Shown here piece by piece: positions 17,192 through 23,914 of a DNA stretch of 40,002 nucleotides. A program made the translations under genes and the position numbers. Source of the DNA: Aquimarina pacifica (GTDB taxonomy: Bacteria > Bacteroidota > Bacteroidia > Flavobacteriales > Flavobacteriaceae); the NCBI RefSeq assembly GCF_000520955.1, contig NZ_JACC01000052.1, positions 1 through 40,002 on the forward strand, written 5' to 3'. Within the stretch, counting starts at the first letter, position 1; each line of letters opens with the position of its first letter. Below the pieces are notes generated by a model. The model searched no databases and was not told the origin of the DNA. It was given only the letters and a program-made list of their open reading frames with translations.

Positions 17192-17278
17192 ATGAGACTT
17201 TTTAAAATCAGATTACAGGTAATAATGAGTTTTTTAGCAACACTGCCAAGTGCTTCTAGTAATGCCATTCATAGATAA
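17192..17278 (+). CDS. 28-residue basic peptide, copy 1 (unknown function)
   Basis: ATG at 17192, TAA at 17276-17278. The peptide starts MRLFKIRLQVIM and ends SFLATLPSASSNAIHR. It has no acidic residue, is basic at the N-terminus and moderately hydrophobic in the middle. Comparison with the second copy (17549-17635) shows 19 of 28 identical residues; eight of the shared codons differ only synonymously (Ile6, Leu15, Leu18, Pro19, Ser20, Ala21, Ala25, Ile26). That pattern indicates selection on the protein. Met12 is conserved in both copies and could be an alternative start giving 17 residues. The whole peptide resembles a signal peptide with an SNA cleavage site, so it might be exported and cut. 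I recognise no family. Confidence 0.65.
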   Translation: MRLFKIRLQVIMSFLATLPSASSNAIHR

Positions 17279-17353
17279 AAAACGAATATTAATAATAGAC
17301 GAATTGCTCGTGAAAACAGAATTACATTAACAATTACATTAATACAGCAGAAT

Positions 17354-17397
17354 ATAAGGGTATGAGTACTGGGGGGTGCTTGTATCCTTATTTTTTT
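17354..17397 (+). terminator. Terminator of micro-gene unit 1
   Basis: ATAAGGGTA at 17354-17362 pairs with TATCCTTAT (17383-17391, one G-U pair), followed by a run of seven T. The loop contains GTACTGGGGGGT, identical to the loop of the second unit. Confidence 0.8.
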
Positions 17398-17475
17398 GTA
17401 AAAGCTTCAAGTTAAATAGGAAACTTTTTTAGTATTAAGAAATATATTGAAATAGTAAGAAGCGGCCTTTTTGAA

Positions 17476-17483
17476 TACATTTG
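17476..17483 (+). promoter_or_regulatory. Candidate -7 element of micro-gene copy 2
   Basis: TACATTTG fits TAnnTTTG and lies 65 bases before the ATG of the second 28-codon gene. The nearest suitable TTG (17447-17449) is 26 bases upstream, longer than usual. Confidence 0.4.
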
Positions 17484-17548
17484 ACATATAAATACATGGA
17501 GGTTATTGAATTCATTTTTATAATAAAAAGTAAAATTAAGGACAGCAT

Positions 17549-17635
17549 ATGAAACCATTTAAAATTAGATTTAAAACATTTATGCGATTTTTGGCAACAC
17601 TTCCTAGCGCATGTAGTCATGCAATCCATAGATAA
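17549..17635 (+). CDS. 28-residue basic peptide, copy 2 (unknown function)
   Basis: ATG at 17549, TAA at 17633-17635, preceded by AAGGA eight to twelve bases upstream, a better ribosome site than in copy 1. The peptide begins MKPFKIRFKTFM and ends RFLATLPSACSHAIHR; it carries six Lys/Arg, two His and no acidic residue. It equals copy 1 in length and in the ATLPSA.S.AIHR end. Cys22 and His24 replace Ser and Asn of copy 1. An 18-codon ORF (17496-17552) overlaps its start by four bases (ATGA) and might be a leader, but nothing else supports it. Small membrane-active, signalling or type I toxin-like roles are open; function is unknown. Confidence 0.68.
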   Translation: MKPFKIRFKTFMRFLATLPSACSHAIHR

Positions 17636-17736
17636 AGATAGAAAACATAGTATTTGAACCAGAAAAAGATAACTAACAAAGTATGAAAATAGAGTTACAC
17701 TAAATAATTACATTAATACAGCTAATACAGCAGAAT

Positions 17737-17782
17737 ATAAGGGTACAAGTACTGGGGGGTATATTGTATCCTTATTTTTTTT
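17737..17782 (+). terminator. Terminator of micro-gene unit 2
   Basis: ATAAGGGTACAA at 17737-17748 pairs with TTGTATCCTTAT at 17764-17775 (one G-U pair), followed by eight T. The loop contains GTACTGGGGGGT as in unit 1. Confidence 0.85.
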
Positions 17783-17847
17783 AGTAGAATTAAACCTTTT
17801 GTAAATCGACCAGTCTTATTAATAAGAATATAAAAAAGGAAATAGAT

Positions 17848-18192
17848 ATGAAAAATGTATTAAAAGTAGTCTTACCAGTTTTGATATTTTGTTTTACAAT
17901 CCCTTCAAATGCGATGGTAACCAAAAACCACCCCAAAGATGGGTATGAAATAACTCAACTCCGTTTTCCCAAAATAGTAGTTCATAATAATGTGCAGTAT
18001 TATAGAAATAACGGTATCTGGTACGTAAAAAAGAATAGAAGATATAGAAGAGTTGCTGCACCTATAGGTGTAAGGGTATCAGCATTGCCCAGAACATATA
18101 AGATAGTACGAGTTCGAGGAATAAAATATTATAAAAGTGGTGGAGTATACTACAAAAAAAATGGAAGAAAATACATTGTGGTTAATGTATAG
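17848..18192 (+). CDS. Small secreted DUF6515-like protein
   Basis: A 114-residue secreted or periplasmic basic protein. Signal peptide MKNVLKVVLPVLIFCFTIPSNA with cleavage near residue 23. The mature part has repeated Tyr-rich motifs, VQYYRNNGIWYVKKN, then a hydrophobic hinge APIGVRVSALPRTYKIVRVRG, then IKYYKSGGVYYKKNGRKYIVVNV. This 'YY..NG.YY…P.G..V..LP' layout resembles the DUF6515 family of Bacteroidota, whose role is unknown. A good ribosome site (AAAAAGGAAA) precedes the ATG. It follows the tandem micro-gene units on the same strand, 65 bases after the second terminator, and ends at a strong terminator. The IPSNA end of its signal is similar to the PSASSNA end of the first micro-peptide. 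Confidence 0.8.
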   Translation: MKNVLKVVLPVLIFCFTIPSNAMVTKNHPKDGYEITQLRFPKIVVHNNVQYYRNNGIWYVKKNRRYRRVAAPIGVRVSALPRTYKIVRVRGIKYYKSGGVYYKKNGRKYIVVNV

Positions 18193-18230
18193 TTTTTGTT
18201 AATACTAGGTGACTAGTGGATTAATTATTG

Positions 18231-18271
18231 AATCTCAGGATCGATTTTTTAAAAGATCCTGAGATTTTTTT
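18231..18271 (+). terminator. Strong terminator after the DUF6515-like gene
   Basis: AATCTCAGGATC at 18231-18242 and GATCCTGAGATT at 18255-18266 form a perfect 12-pair stem followed by a T-run to 18271. Confidence 0.9.
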
Positions 18272-18391
18272 ATTCTATTATGACTATATAAACGTATGAA
18301 GAAATAAAAGATAAACGGTTAAAAAAGCTGGTGTCACCAGTAGATTTTATAATGAATAATGCTTGCTACTAGTTAGTATAAAAGTACTACG

Positions 18392-18994
18392 TTACCAAGC
18401 CTCCTCTATTTTTATACGTTTGCCATTTTGATAAGAAGCAATAAATGCATTTCTGAATCCTAGTCGAACAACTTCTTTTCTGAAAAGCTTAGCTTCATCT
18501 AAAGTTGCAAAATTTCCTAAGGCGTACTTATTAAAAGATCCGCTTTTTATTTCCTTAAAGTTTACAAATTTTTCTGAGTACATAGATAAGTCTTTGCTCT
18601 GAAAAGCCCCTATTTGTACGGCATACACGAGCTCATCATTTAGAGATCCAGCAGATTCTGTAGTAGTGTTGTCTAACTCTTGATTCATCGATAGATCTTG
18701 AATTTTTAGTTCTAATTCTTCAATTTTAGAATCTCGTTTAGAAACTTCTGCTAGATGCTTTTTTTGAGTAATACTATTTTGTGGAGTATTAAATTTCATA
18801 AAATATACAGTGCCCAGAACGCCCAGTAATGCAATAATACCAAGGATGATAGTGGCAATTTTAAATTTCCTAGAATTTTCTTTTTCATCTTTGATTGCTT
18901 TGGTACTTGTATATTCTGCAGAGCGCTTTGCTTCTTCTGCTCTTTCTACTTGATCTTTATAATCCTGTACTTCTTCGTCTGTTATAAAAGGCAT
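18392..18994 (-). CDS. SPOR-domain membrane protein
   Basis: A 200-residue single-pass inner-membrane protein. The cytoplasmic N-terminus is a charged coiled-coil stretch (about 5-43), followed by one membrane helix (44-66, FKIATIILGIIALLGVLGTVYFM). A periplasmic coiled coil (about 78-105, KRDSKIEELELKIQDL) and a C-terminal SPOR domain (123-195) follow: YAVQIGAFQSKDLSMYSEKF…FATLDEAKLFRKEVVRLGFRNAFIASY. SPOR domains bind denuded glycan strands of septal peptidoglycan, so a role at division sites or in envelope maintenance is likely. It appears to be monocistronic. The next upstream gene lies more than 400 bases away. Confidence 0.88.
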   Translation of the reverse strand: MPFITDEEVQDYKDQVERAEEAKRSAEYTSTKAIKDEKENSRKFKIATIILGIIALLGVLGTVYFMKFNTPQNSITQKKHLAEVSKRDSKIEELELKIQDLSMNQELDNTTTESAGSLNDELVYAVQIGAFQSKDLSMYSEKFVNFKEIKSGSFNKYALGNFATLDEAKLFRKEVVRLGFRNAFIASYQNGKRIKIEEAW

Positions 18995-19308
18995 GTTGCT
19001 TAGTTTTTTTTAATCAAATATAGTTGAATCTTATAAAAATATACAATTTTTAAGGGGGATACAAGCGTATTTACTAATAGTTTACAATAAAGGAGTAGGT
19101 ATATTAAGATTTATTTAATCCATGGATAAGGTTATGATGTCAAAGCAAAAATACCTTTGAATAAAAATCTTAGAGGTATGAATAGAATATGAATTTCTAA
19201 AATCCAGTATTCAGATTTATGACTAATCAATGGTTATAGAGATAATTATAACGGTTTTATGTCAAACATTATAAAATCTGTGAGAACTATTATTATTAAA
19301 AATACATT

Positions 19309-19331
19309 GAAACCGTCAGAAAGACGGTTTC
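19309..19331. terminator. Hairpin downstream of the 591-residue gene
   Basis: GAAACCGTC and GACGGTTTC pair perfectly around AGAAA. On the minus strand it is followed by AATGTATTTTT, so it may act as a second terminator for the minus-strand gene ending at 19414. Confidence 0.6.
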
Positions 19332-19361
19332 ATATATGTAAAATTTGTTTTAAAAATAGGG

Positions 19362-19390
19362 ACGCAACCCTAATTAGGGTTGCGTTTTTT
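19362..19390. terminator. Perfect 24-base palindromic terminator
   Basis: ACGCAACCCTAA followed by TTAGGGTTGCGT, a perfect palindrome (19362-19385), with a T-run continuing to 19390 on the plus strand. It begins 24 bases beyond the stop of the minus-strand 591-residue gene. Confidence 0.75.
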
Positions 19391-19413
19391 ATATGTTTTC
19401 AATATTCAAATTC

Positions 19414-21189
19414 TTATTTTTTCACACATTCTGAATAGATGTCAGCCATTTTAATATGACCATCCATTGAGTTAGGAAATTCACCTTTTGCTATTCGTTC
19501 TTTTAGCTCCTTGCATTTTCCGTAAAAATCCTTCATCTTAGAAAGAAATTTAGCAGACTCCATAGTCTTGGCTATTTTTATTCCTTTTTCTTCTTTAGTA
19601 AGTTTTAATACAAAACCATCAAACGCAATGGTTCTATCTTCGTATATTTTTACTTTTCCAGCATCGTGTTTTACCAAATAATATTTATGATTTCCTGCTC
19701 CAAGAGTAGCCATACCCATTAATTTTTCGATGGCATCTTTTTCAGTCCCGAAACCTTCATAAGTCTCTTTAGTGTCATTTACAAAAAAGGAGCACAATTC
19801 TTTGGCTTTGATCTTTTCTGCTTTGGTCTTTCCTTTTTTCTCATACGCGACCAAAAGCTCTTTGGCATAATCTGTAGCTGGTTCTTCGGTAGTCTGTTGT
19901 GTATCAAGATTAAGAACTTTCTTCATTCTATTACCAACAAATTCGATATATAGAGTACCTTCAAATTCTTTTTCGCCTTTTTCATTAAGCACATACCCTT
20001 GTAGTTTGTCGATTTTTATTTCTTGCACCTTATCAGGTGTATCACCAGCAGATGAAGATGCAGCAGCAGGACCAGAAATAATTCCTTTGTACGGAGCTTC
20101 TATGTTTTTTCTTGTCCCGTTATTTTCAAAAATGCGGTTGTAACCACTTTGAGAATTTAATACGTTGGTTAGTAGTAGTTTAGAGACTTGTTTTCTTATT
20201 CCGAAATCCACAGCTTTATTAGCATATTCCTTAGCTTTATCAAATTCCTTACTCATGTTTAATAAGATAGCTTGGTCAAATGTAGATGCCCACACTACTT
20301 TTACCTGCTTCTTATCGTTTATATCATATTTATTTATAATACTCTCATTAAAAGTTAAGTGTTCTTGTATATTGGCTACTTCATTGTTATAATCTTCTAC
20401 AGATTCAATTCTAGAAAATATTCCTTGTAATGCCAGATATAATTCGTCTGATTTACTTTCTTCTTCTATTTTATTTAATACATAATATCTCTGAAAATTA
20501 TTATTGACTCTCAAGTCAAACTGTTTTTGCAAGTCTTTTCCTGCCTTAAGCATAAGACGTGATAATTGAATACCTAAGATTTGTTTACGAAAAGATGTTG
20601 TTAGTCTAAAACTCGTTCTATCTTCATTTGAGAATTCAAAAAATTCGCCGATTTGTTCCTCGTTTACAAATTTAGAGGTTTCATAATGTAATTCTTCAGG
20701 TTCTAGTTGTACAACCGTGGACTGTTGACCTGATGATGGATTGGTCGGTTGATTTCTTAGAGAATATTGTTTAGTATATAGTAATTTTGTCTGGGTAGGG
20801 TCCGTGACCGTAATGCTCACCGACATGGTAGTTTTTACAGTCAAGCGATATCCTTTGTCTTTTCCATTTTCTGCTAATTTTGGAGTAAGCGTTTTTGTTA
20901 TAAATGGTTCAGAAGCGAGATATTTAATGACAAATTGAGGATCACTTTCGGTATAACTAAAGCTCTGAAAACTAAGGTTTGTCGCAATCTCAGAATTACT
21001 TAAAAAAGGGCCAATATTTTTTTTATCAGCAGCTTTGATCGTGTAATTTTTAAAATTTTCTGGCAGTGGATTTTTAGGATAAGAAATCTCTTTAATTTCT
21101 AACATTTTTGAACTAAATGACTGCGCAAGTGTTTTGTTTGTATTTAGCAATAAGAAAACTATAAGTAAACTGGTAAGTGTTTTAATCAT
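19414..21189 (-). CDS. Secreted protein of unknown function (591 residues)
   Basis: Signal peptide MIKTLTSLLIVFLLLNTNKTLAQ (cleavage near 23/24), so periplasmic or outside the cell. The N-terminal half (about 30-180) has beta-rich sequence such as GYRLTVKTTMSVSITVTDPTQTKLLYTKQYSLRN. The middle is helical with TPR-like spacing (FDQAILLNMSKEFDKAKEYANKAVDFG, about 303-329). An Ala/Ser/Gly linker near 372-380 (GPAAASSSAGDTPD) leads to a C-terminal part with LQGYVLNEKGEKEFEGTLYIEFV and a helical end containing KLMGMATLGAGNHKYYLVKHD. I recognise no family and no catalytic motif. It stands alone, with terminators behind it and 242 bases between it and lysS. Confidence 0.8.
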   Translation of the reverse strand: MIKTLTSLLIVFLLLNTNKTLAQSFSSKMLEIKEISYPKNPLPENFKNYTIKAADKKNIGPFLSNSEIATNLSFQSFSYTESDPQFVIKYLASEPFITKTLTPKLAENGKDKGYRLTVKTTMSVSITVTDPTQTKLLYTKQYSLRNQPTNPSSGQQSTVVQLEPEELHYETSKFVNEEQIGEFFEFSNEDRTSFRLTTSFRKQILGIQLSRLMLKAGKDLQKQFDLRVNNNFQRYYVLNKIEEESKSDELYLALQGIFSRIESVEDYNNEVANIQEHLTFNESIINKYDINDKKQVKVVWASTFDQAILLNMSKEFDKAKEYANKAVDFGIRKQVSKLLLTNVLNSQSGYNRIFENNGTRKNIEAPYKGIISGPAAASSSAGDTPDKVQEIKIDKLQGYVLNEKGEKEFEGTLYIEFVGNRMKKVLNLDTQQTTEEPATDYAKELLVAYEKKGKTKAEKIKAKELCSFFVNDTKETYEGFGTEKDAIEKLMGMATLGAGNHKYYLVKHDAGKVKIYEDRTIAFDGFVLKLTKEEKGIKIAKTMESAKFLSKMKDFYGKCKELKERIAKGEFPNSMDGHIKMADIYSECVKK

Positions 21190-21378
21190 GGTGAAAATTA
21201 TATGGATTTTTAAAAAAATGAATGTACAAATTTTTTTCTAGTACGTATTCATGTATGAAAATTAGTGAATGGATACAACAATTGAGAAGGGTATAAGCTC
21301 AGGGATTCAGTTTGCTTATGGGGCCGTTTTGAATACACTTCACCTCTTTATGTAAAGTTTACAGGTGAAATGTAGGCC

Positions 21379-21415
21379 AAAAAAAACATGTAAATTTTTA
21401 TTTACATGTTTTTTT
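21379..21415. terminator. Bidirectional terminator after lysS
   Basis: AACATGTAAAT at 21385-21395 pairs perfectly with ATTTACATGTT at 21400-21410, flanked by A8 and T7. It lies 17 bases beyond the lysS stop. A second inverted repeat (TTCACCT 21339-21345 with AGGTGAA 21363-21369) follows in the direction of lysS transcription. Confidence 0.9.
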
Positions 21416-21431
21416 AATCGTTTTTGTAAGA

Positions 21432-23123
21432 CTAATCGACCACTTCTATAATAAGACTATCTTCAGTTTTTGTTACTTTGGTAAGTCCTAATTTTGATAA
21501 TCCTTTGATACCTTTATCCCAAGCTTTATTGCTCAATCCTGCAATGCTTTTGAGATCTGCCAAATTCATGTTTTTTTCTTTTTTTAGAATGGTGAAGATG
21601 GCTTTTTCATTATCATTAAGTTCTACTTGTTTCTTTTCTGGGCGCATCTGTGGGAAGAATAATACTTCTTGTATAGATTGATTGTTTGTTAAATACATGA
21701 TCAAACGATCCATGCCAATACCCATTCCTGAAGTAGGAGGCATCCCATATTCTAATGCACGAACAAAATCCTGATCAATAAACATTGCCTCATCATCTCC
21801 TTTTTCACTCAGTTTTAATTGTTCTTCAAAACGTTCTAACTGATCGATAGGGTCATTAAGTTCAGAATATGCATTGGCAATTTCCTTACCACAGACCATT
21901 AATTCAAAACGTTCTGTTAGTTCTGGGTTATCGCGATGTTCTTTGCATAAAGGGCTCATTTCTTTTGGGTAATCCGTAATAAATGTAGGTTGTATATAAT
22001 TTCCTTCACATTTCTCCCCAAACATTTCATCAATAAGTTTTCCTTTGCCCATTGTAGTATCAACAGCAATTCCCATTCCTTTTGCTGCTTCTCTAAGTTC
22101 ATCTTCAGATTTTCCTGTGATATCAAAACCTGTAAAATGGAGAATAGATTCTGCCATTGTTACTCGCGCATATGGAGCTTTAAAATTAATCTCATGTTCA
22201 CCAAAAGTTGCTGTACTTGTTCCGTTTACAGCAATAGCACAATATTCTAGTAGCTGTTCACAGAAATCCATCATCCAATTATAATCTTTATAAGCTACAT
22301 AAATCTCCATAGCAGTAAACTCTGGGTTATGAGTTCTATCCATTCCTTCATTTCTAAAGTTTTTCGAAAACTCATACACACCATCAAACCCACCTACAAT
22401 TAACCTTTTGAGATATAGTTCATTAGCAATTCTCATGTATAAAGGAATATCTAATGCATTATGATGTGTAATAAATGGTCGTGCAGAAGCGCCACCAGGT
22501 ATAGGCTGTAGTATAGGAGTTTCTACTTCAAAATAGTCACGTTCATTAAAAAAAGTACGCATAGCATTAAAAAGCTTTGTGCGTTTTACAAAGACATCCT
22601 TAACCTGAGGATTCACCACCAAATCAGCATATCGCTGGCGATATCTCAATTCTGGGTCGTTAAATTCATCATGTATATTTCCTTCGGCATCTGTTTTTGG
22701 TAAAGGCAGTGGTTTCAACGATTTACTTAATAAAGTGAAGTCTTTTACCATAACGGTTTTTTCACCAACTTTTGTGGTAAACAATTCTCCTTCAATTCCT
22801 ATGAAATCTCCTATGTCAAGAAGTTTTTTGTAGACATTATTGTATTTACTTTTATCGTCACCAGTACAAATTTCATCTCTGTTAAAATATACCTGAATAC
22901 GGCCATCTGCATCTTGTAATTCAGCAAAAGAAGCGGATCCTTGTATACGACGTGACATTAATCGGCCAGCAATAACTACCTTTTTTCCTTCTTCAAACTC
23001 TTGCTTGATCTTCTCTGTTGAGTGATCTACAGGGAATAATGCAGCCGGATATGGATTAATCCCGATACTGCGTAAGGTGTTTAGTTTTTCTCTACGTACA
23101 AGTTCTTGTTCTGATAATTGCAT
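21432..23123 (-). CDS. lysS: Lysine--tRNA ligase, class II
   Basis: Charges tRNA-Lys with lysine using ATP; cytoplasmic. Seen: an N-terminal OB-fold anticodon-binding domain (about 45-145: VVIAGRLMSRRIQGSASFAELQDADGRIQVY), class II motif 1 around FNAMRTFFNERDYFEVETPILQPIPGGASARPF, motif 2 (FRNEGMDRTHNPEFTAMEIY) and motif 3 (GMGIGMDRLIMYLTNNQSIQEVLFFP). At 563 residues it is some 60 residues longer than the E. coli enzyme. The extra C-terminus (about 498-563, EKAIFTILKKEKNMNLADLKSIAGLSNKAWDKGIKGLSKLG) looks like a small winged-helix module. The ATG at 23123 agrees with the usual start SEQELVRREKLNTLRSIG. No riboswitch or T-box is visible upstream. Confidence 0.97.
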   Translation of the reverse strand: MQLSEQELVRREKLNTLRSIGINPYPAALFPVDHSTEKIKQEFEEGKKVVIAGRLMSRRIQGSASFAELQDADGRIQVYFNRDEICTGDDKSKYNNVYKKLLDIGDFIGIEGELFTTKVGEKTVMVKDFTLLSKSLKPLPLPKTDAEGNIHDEFNDPELRYRQRYADLVVNPQVKDVFVKRTKLFNAMRTFFNERDYFEVETPILQPIPGGASARPFITHHNALDIPLYMRIANELYLKRLIVGGFDGVYEFSKNFRNEGMDRTHNPEFTAMEIYVAYKDYNWMMDFCEQLLEYCAIAVNGTSTATFGEHEINFKAPYARVTMAESILHFTGFDITGKSEDELREAAKGMGIAVDTTMGKGKLIDEMFGEKCEGNYIQPTFITDYPKEMSPLCKEHRDNPELTERFELMVCGKEIANAYSELNDPIDQLERFEEQLKLSEKGDDEAMFIDQDFVRALEYGMPPTSGMGIGMDRLIMYLTNNQSIQEVLFFPQMRPEKKQVELNDNEKAIFTILKKEKNMNLADLKSIAGLSNKAWDKGIKGLSKLGLTKVTKTEDSLIIEVVD

Positions 23124-23246
23124 AATGCGACCTTTTTTGAAGGCACAAAAGTAGCCTATTTCAATAATTTAATGAAAAGTTGAAGTGAAAAATTTGTGTA
23201 TCGTATCATAATAAGATTCTGGTTGATCTTCTGTCTGCAACAAAAG

Positions 23247-23279
23247 CAATATCATTGCAAATAGAAAGCAATGATATTG
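23247..23279 (-). terminator. Terminator after the DUF1573 gene
   Basis: CAATATCATTGC and GCAATGATATTG form a perfect 12-pair stem with a 9-base loop, followed on the minus strand by CTTTTG. It lies about 40 bases beyond the stop of the DUF1573 gene. Confidence 0.75.
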
Positions 23280-23316
23280 GCATAAATACTATTATGTGCT
23301 ATGATAGATTACAATA

Positions 23317-23784
23317 TCATTGTGCACTGTTGTTTAATGAAGAAATTTTCTTTTTTGGAGTTACCATTGCTTTTATACTTAATGTTTCTTTACCTGATTC
23401 AGTATTTGCTGTAATGGTAATTTTTTTGGTTTGCAAATTGGGTTTTCCATTAGAATTAAATGAGACAAGAAGTGTTTCTGTAGCACCTGGTTGGATTGGT
23501 TCTTTGGGCCATTTAGGCACTGTACATCCGCAGCTTCCTTTGGCATTAGAAATTACAAGAGGAACCTCTCCTGTATTAGTAAAAGAGAATTGATGTTCGA
23601 CGATATCTCCTTCTTTAATGATTCCAAAATCATGATTTAGTTCAGTAAATGTCATTTTAGGAAATAAAACCGATTTCATTTCAGCGACTTCTGTAGACGC
23701 CATAGTTTTAGTTTGTGATTTGGTTGAGTTGTTGCAGGATAATAACATCGAGATCGTGATTGCTGCTAAAATTACTTTTTTCAT
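23317..23784 (-). CDS. DUF1573 domain lipoprotein
   Basis: A 155-residue lipoprotein; signal ends SMLLSC (Cys17). After a short Ser/Thr linker one DUF1573 domain fills about 45-145: FTELNHDFGIIKEGDIVEHQFSFTNTGEVPLVISNAKGSCGCTVPKWPKEPIQPG, an immunoglobulin-like fold also found in ASH/MSP-type domains. The GSCGCTVP Cys pair is the family hallmark. Such proteins are abundant in Bacteroidota envelopes with no known biochemical role. It lies 131 bases downstream of the membrane-bound LuxR-type gene on the same strand, so partial co-transcription is possible. A perfect 12-base palindrome sits in that gap. Ends at a strong hairpin. Confidence 0.9.
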   Translation of the reverse strand: MKKVILAAITISMLLSCNNSTKSQTKTMASTEVAEMKSVLFPKMTFTELNHDFGIIKEGDIVEHQFSFTNTGEVPLVISNAKGSCGCTVPKWPKEPIQPGATETLLVSFNSNGKPNLQTKKITITANTESGKETLSIKAMVTPKKKISSLNNSAQ

Positions 23785-23890
23785 TTTATTGATTTTTTTA
23801 ATTAATAAAAGATTTCATTTTTATGCTGAAATTCTGATATCAAAATTCAACAGAAACCTGAGTAAAATCAATAATAATTAGGATGAAATA

Positions 23891-23902
23891 GGGACTAGTC
23901 CC
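23891..23902. promoter_or_regulatory. Perfect 12-base palindrome upstream of the DUF1573 gene
   Basis: GGGACTAGTCCC is perfectly self-complementary and lies 107 bases upstream of the DUF1573 start and 13 bases after the stop of the LuxR-type gene. With no T-run and no loop, it fits a dimer-binding site better than a terminator. Whether the adjacent LuxR-type protein binds it is unknown. Confidence 0.35.
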
Positions 23903-23914
23903 CAGGTGGATTTT

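Larger units (their letters stand above)
17134..17782 (+). repeat. Tandem duplication of a micro-gene transcription unit
   Basis: Two units, offset by 357 bases, each consist of a TAnnTTTG-like element, a 28-codon ORF ending AIHR-stop, a non-coding tail with AATTACATTAATACAG and CAGAATATAAGGG, and a hairpin terminator whose loop shares AGTACTGGGGGGT. Similarity is strong in the ORF 3' half and in the terminator and weak between them, so the duplication is old and only some parts are conserved. Confidence 0.8.
18995..19413. other. 419-base intergenic region with two strong hairpins
   Basis: No convincing protein gene. TACCTTTG at 19152-19159 fits the TAnnTTTG -7 element on the plus strand, and two hairpins lie at the right end (19309-19331 and 19362-19390), the second with a T-run on the plus strand. 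A small plus-strand RNA from about 19165 to 19390 is possible but unproven. The one plus-strand ORF here (ATG near 19260, about 58 codons) runs through both hairpins and is probably spurious. Confidence 0.45.

Noticed and set aside
17496..17552. 18-codon ORF overlapping the start of micro-gene 2
   Set aside because: It has no equivalent upstream of copy 1, and nothing besides the ATGA overlap supports it.
17435..17629. 64-codon minus-strand Cys-rich ORF
   Set aside because: It is antisense to the second micro-gene, whose own frame shows synonymous conservation with the first copy.
19260..19436. 58-codon plus-strand ORF in the 419-base gap
   Set aside because: It reads through two strong hairpins and into the end of the opposite gene; no family motif.
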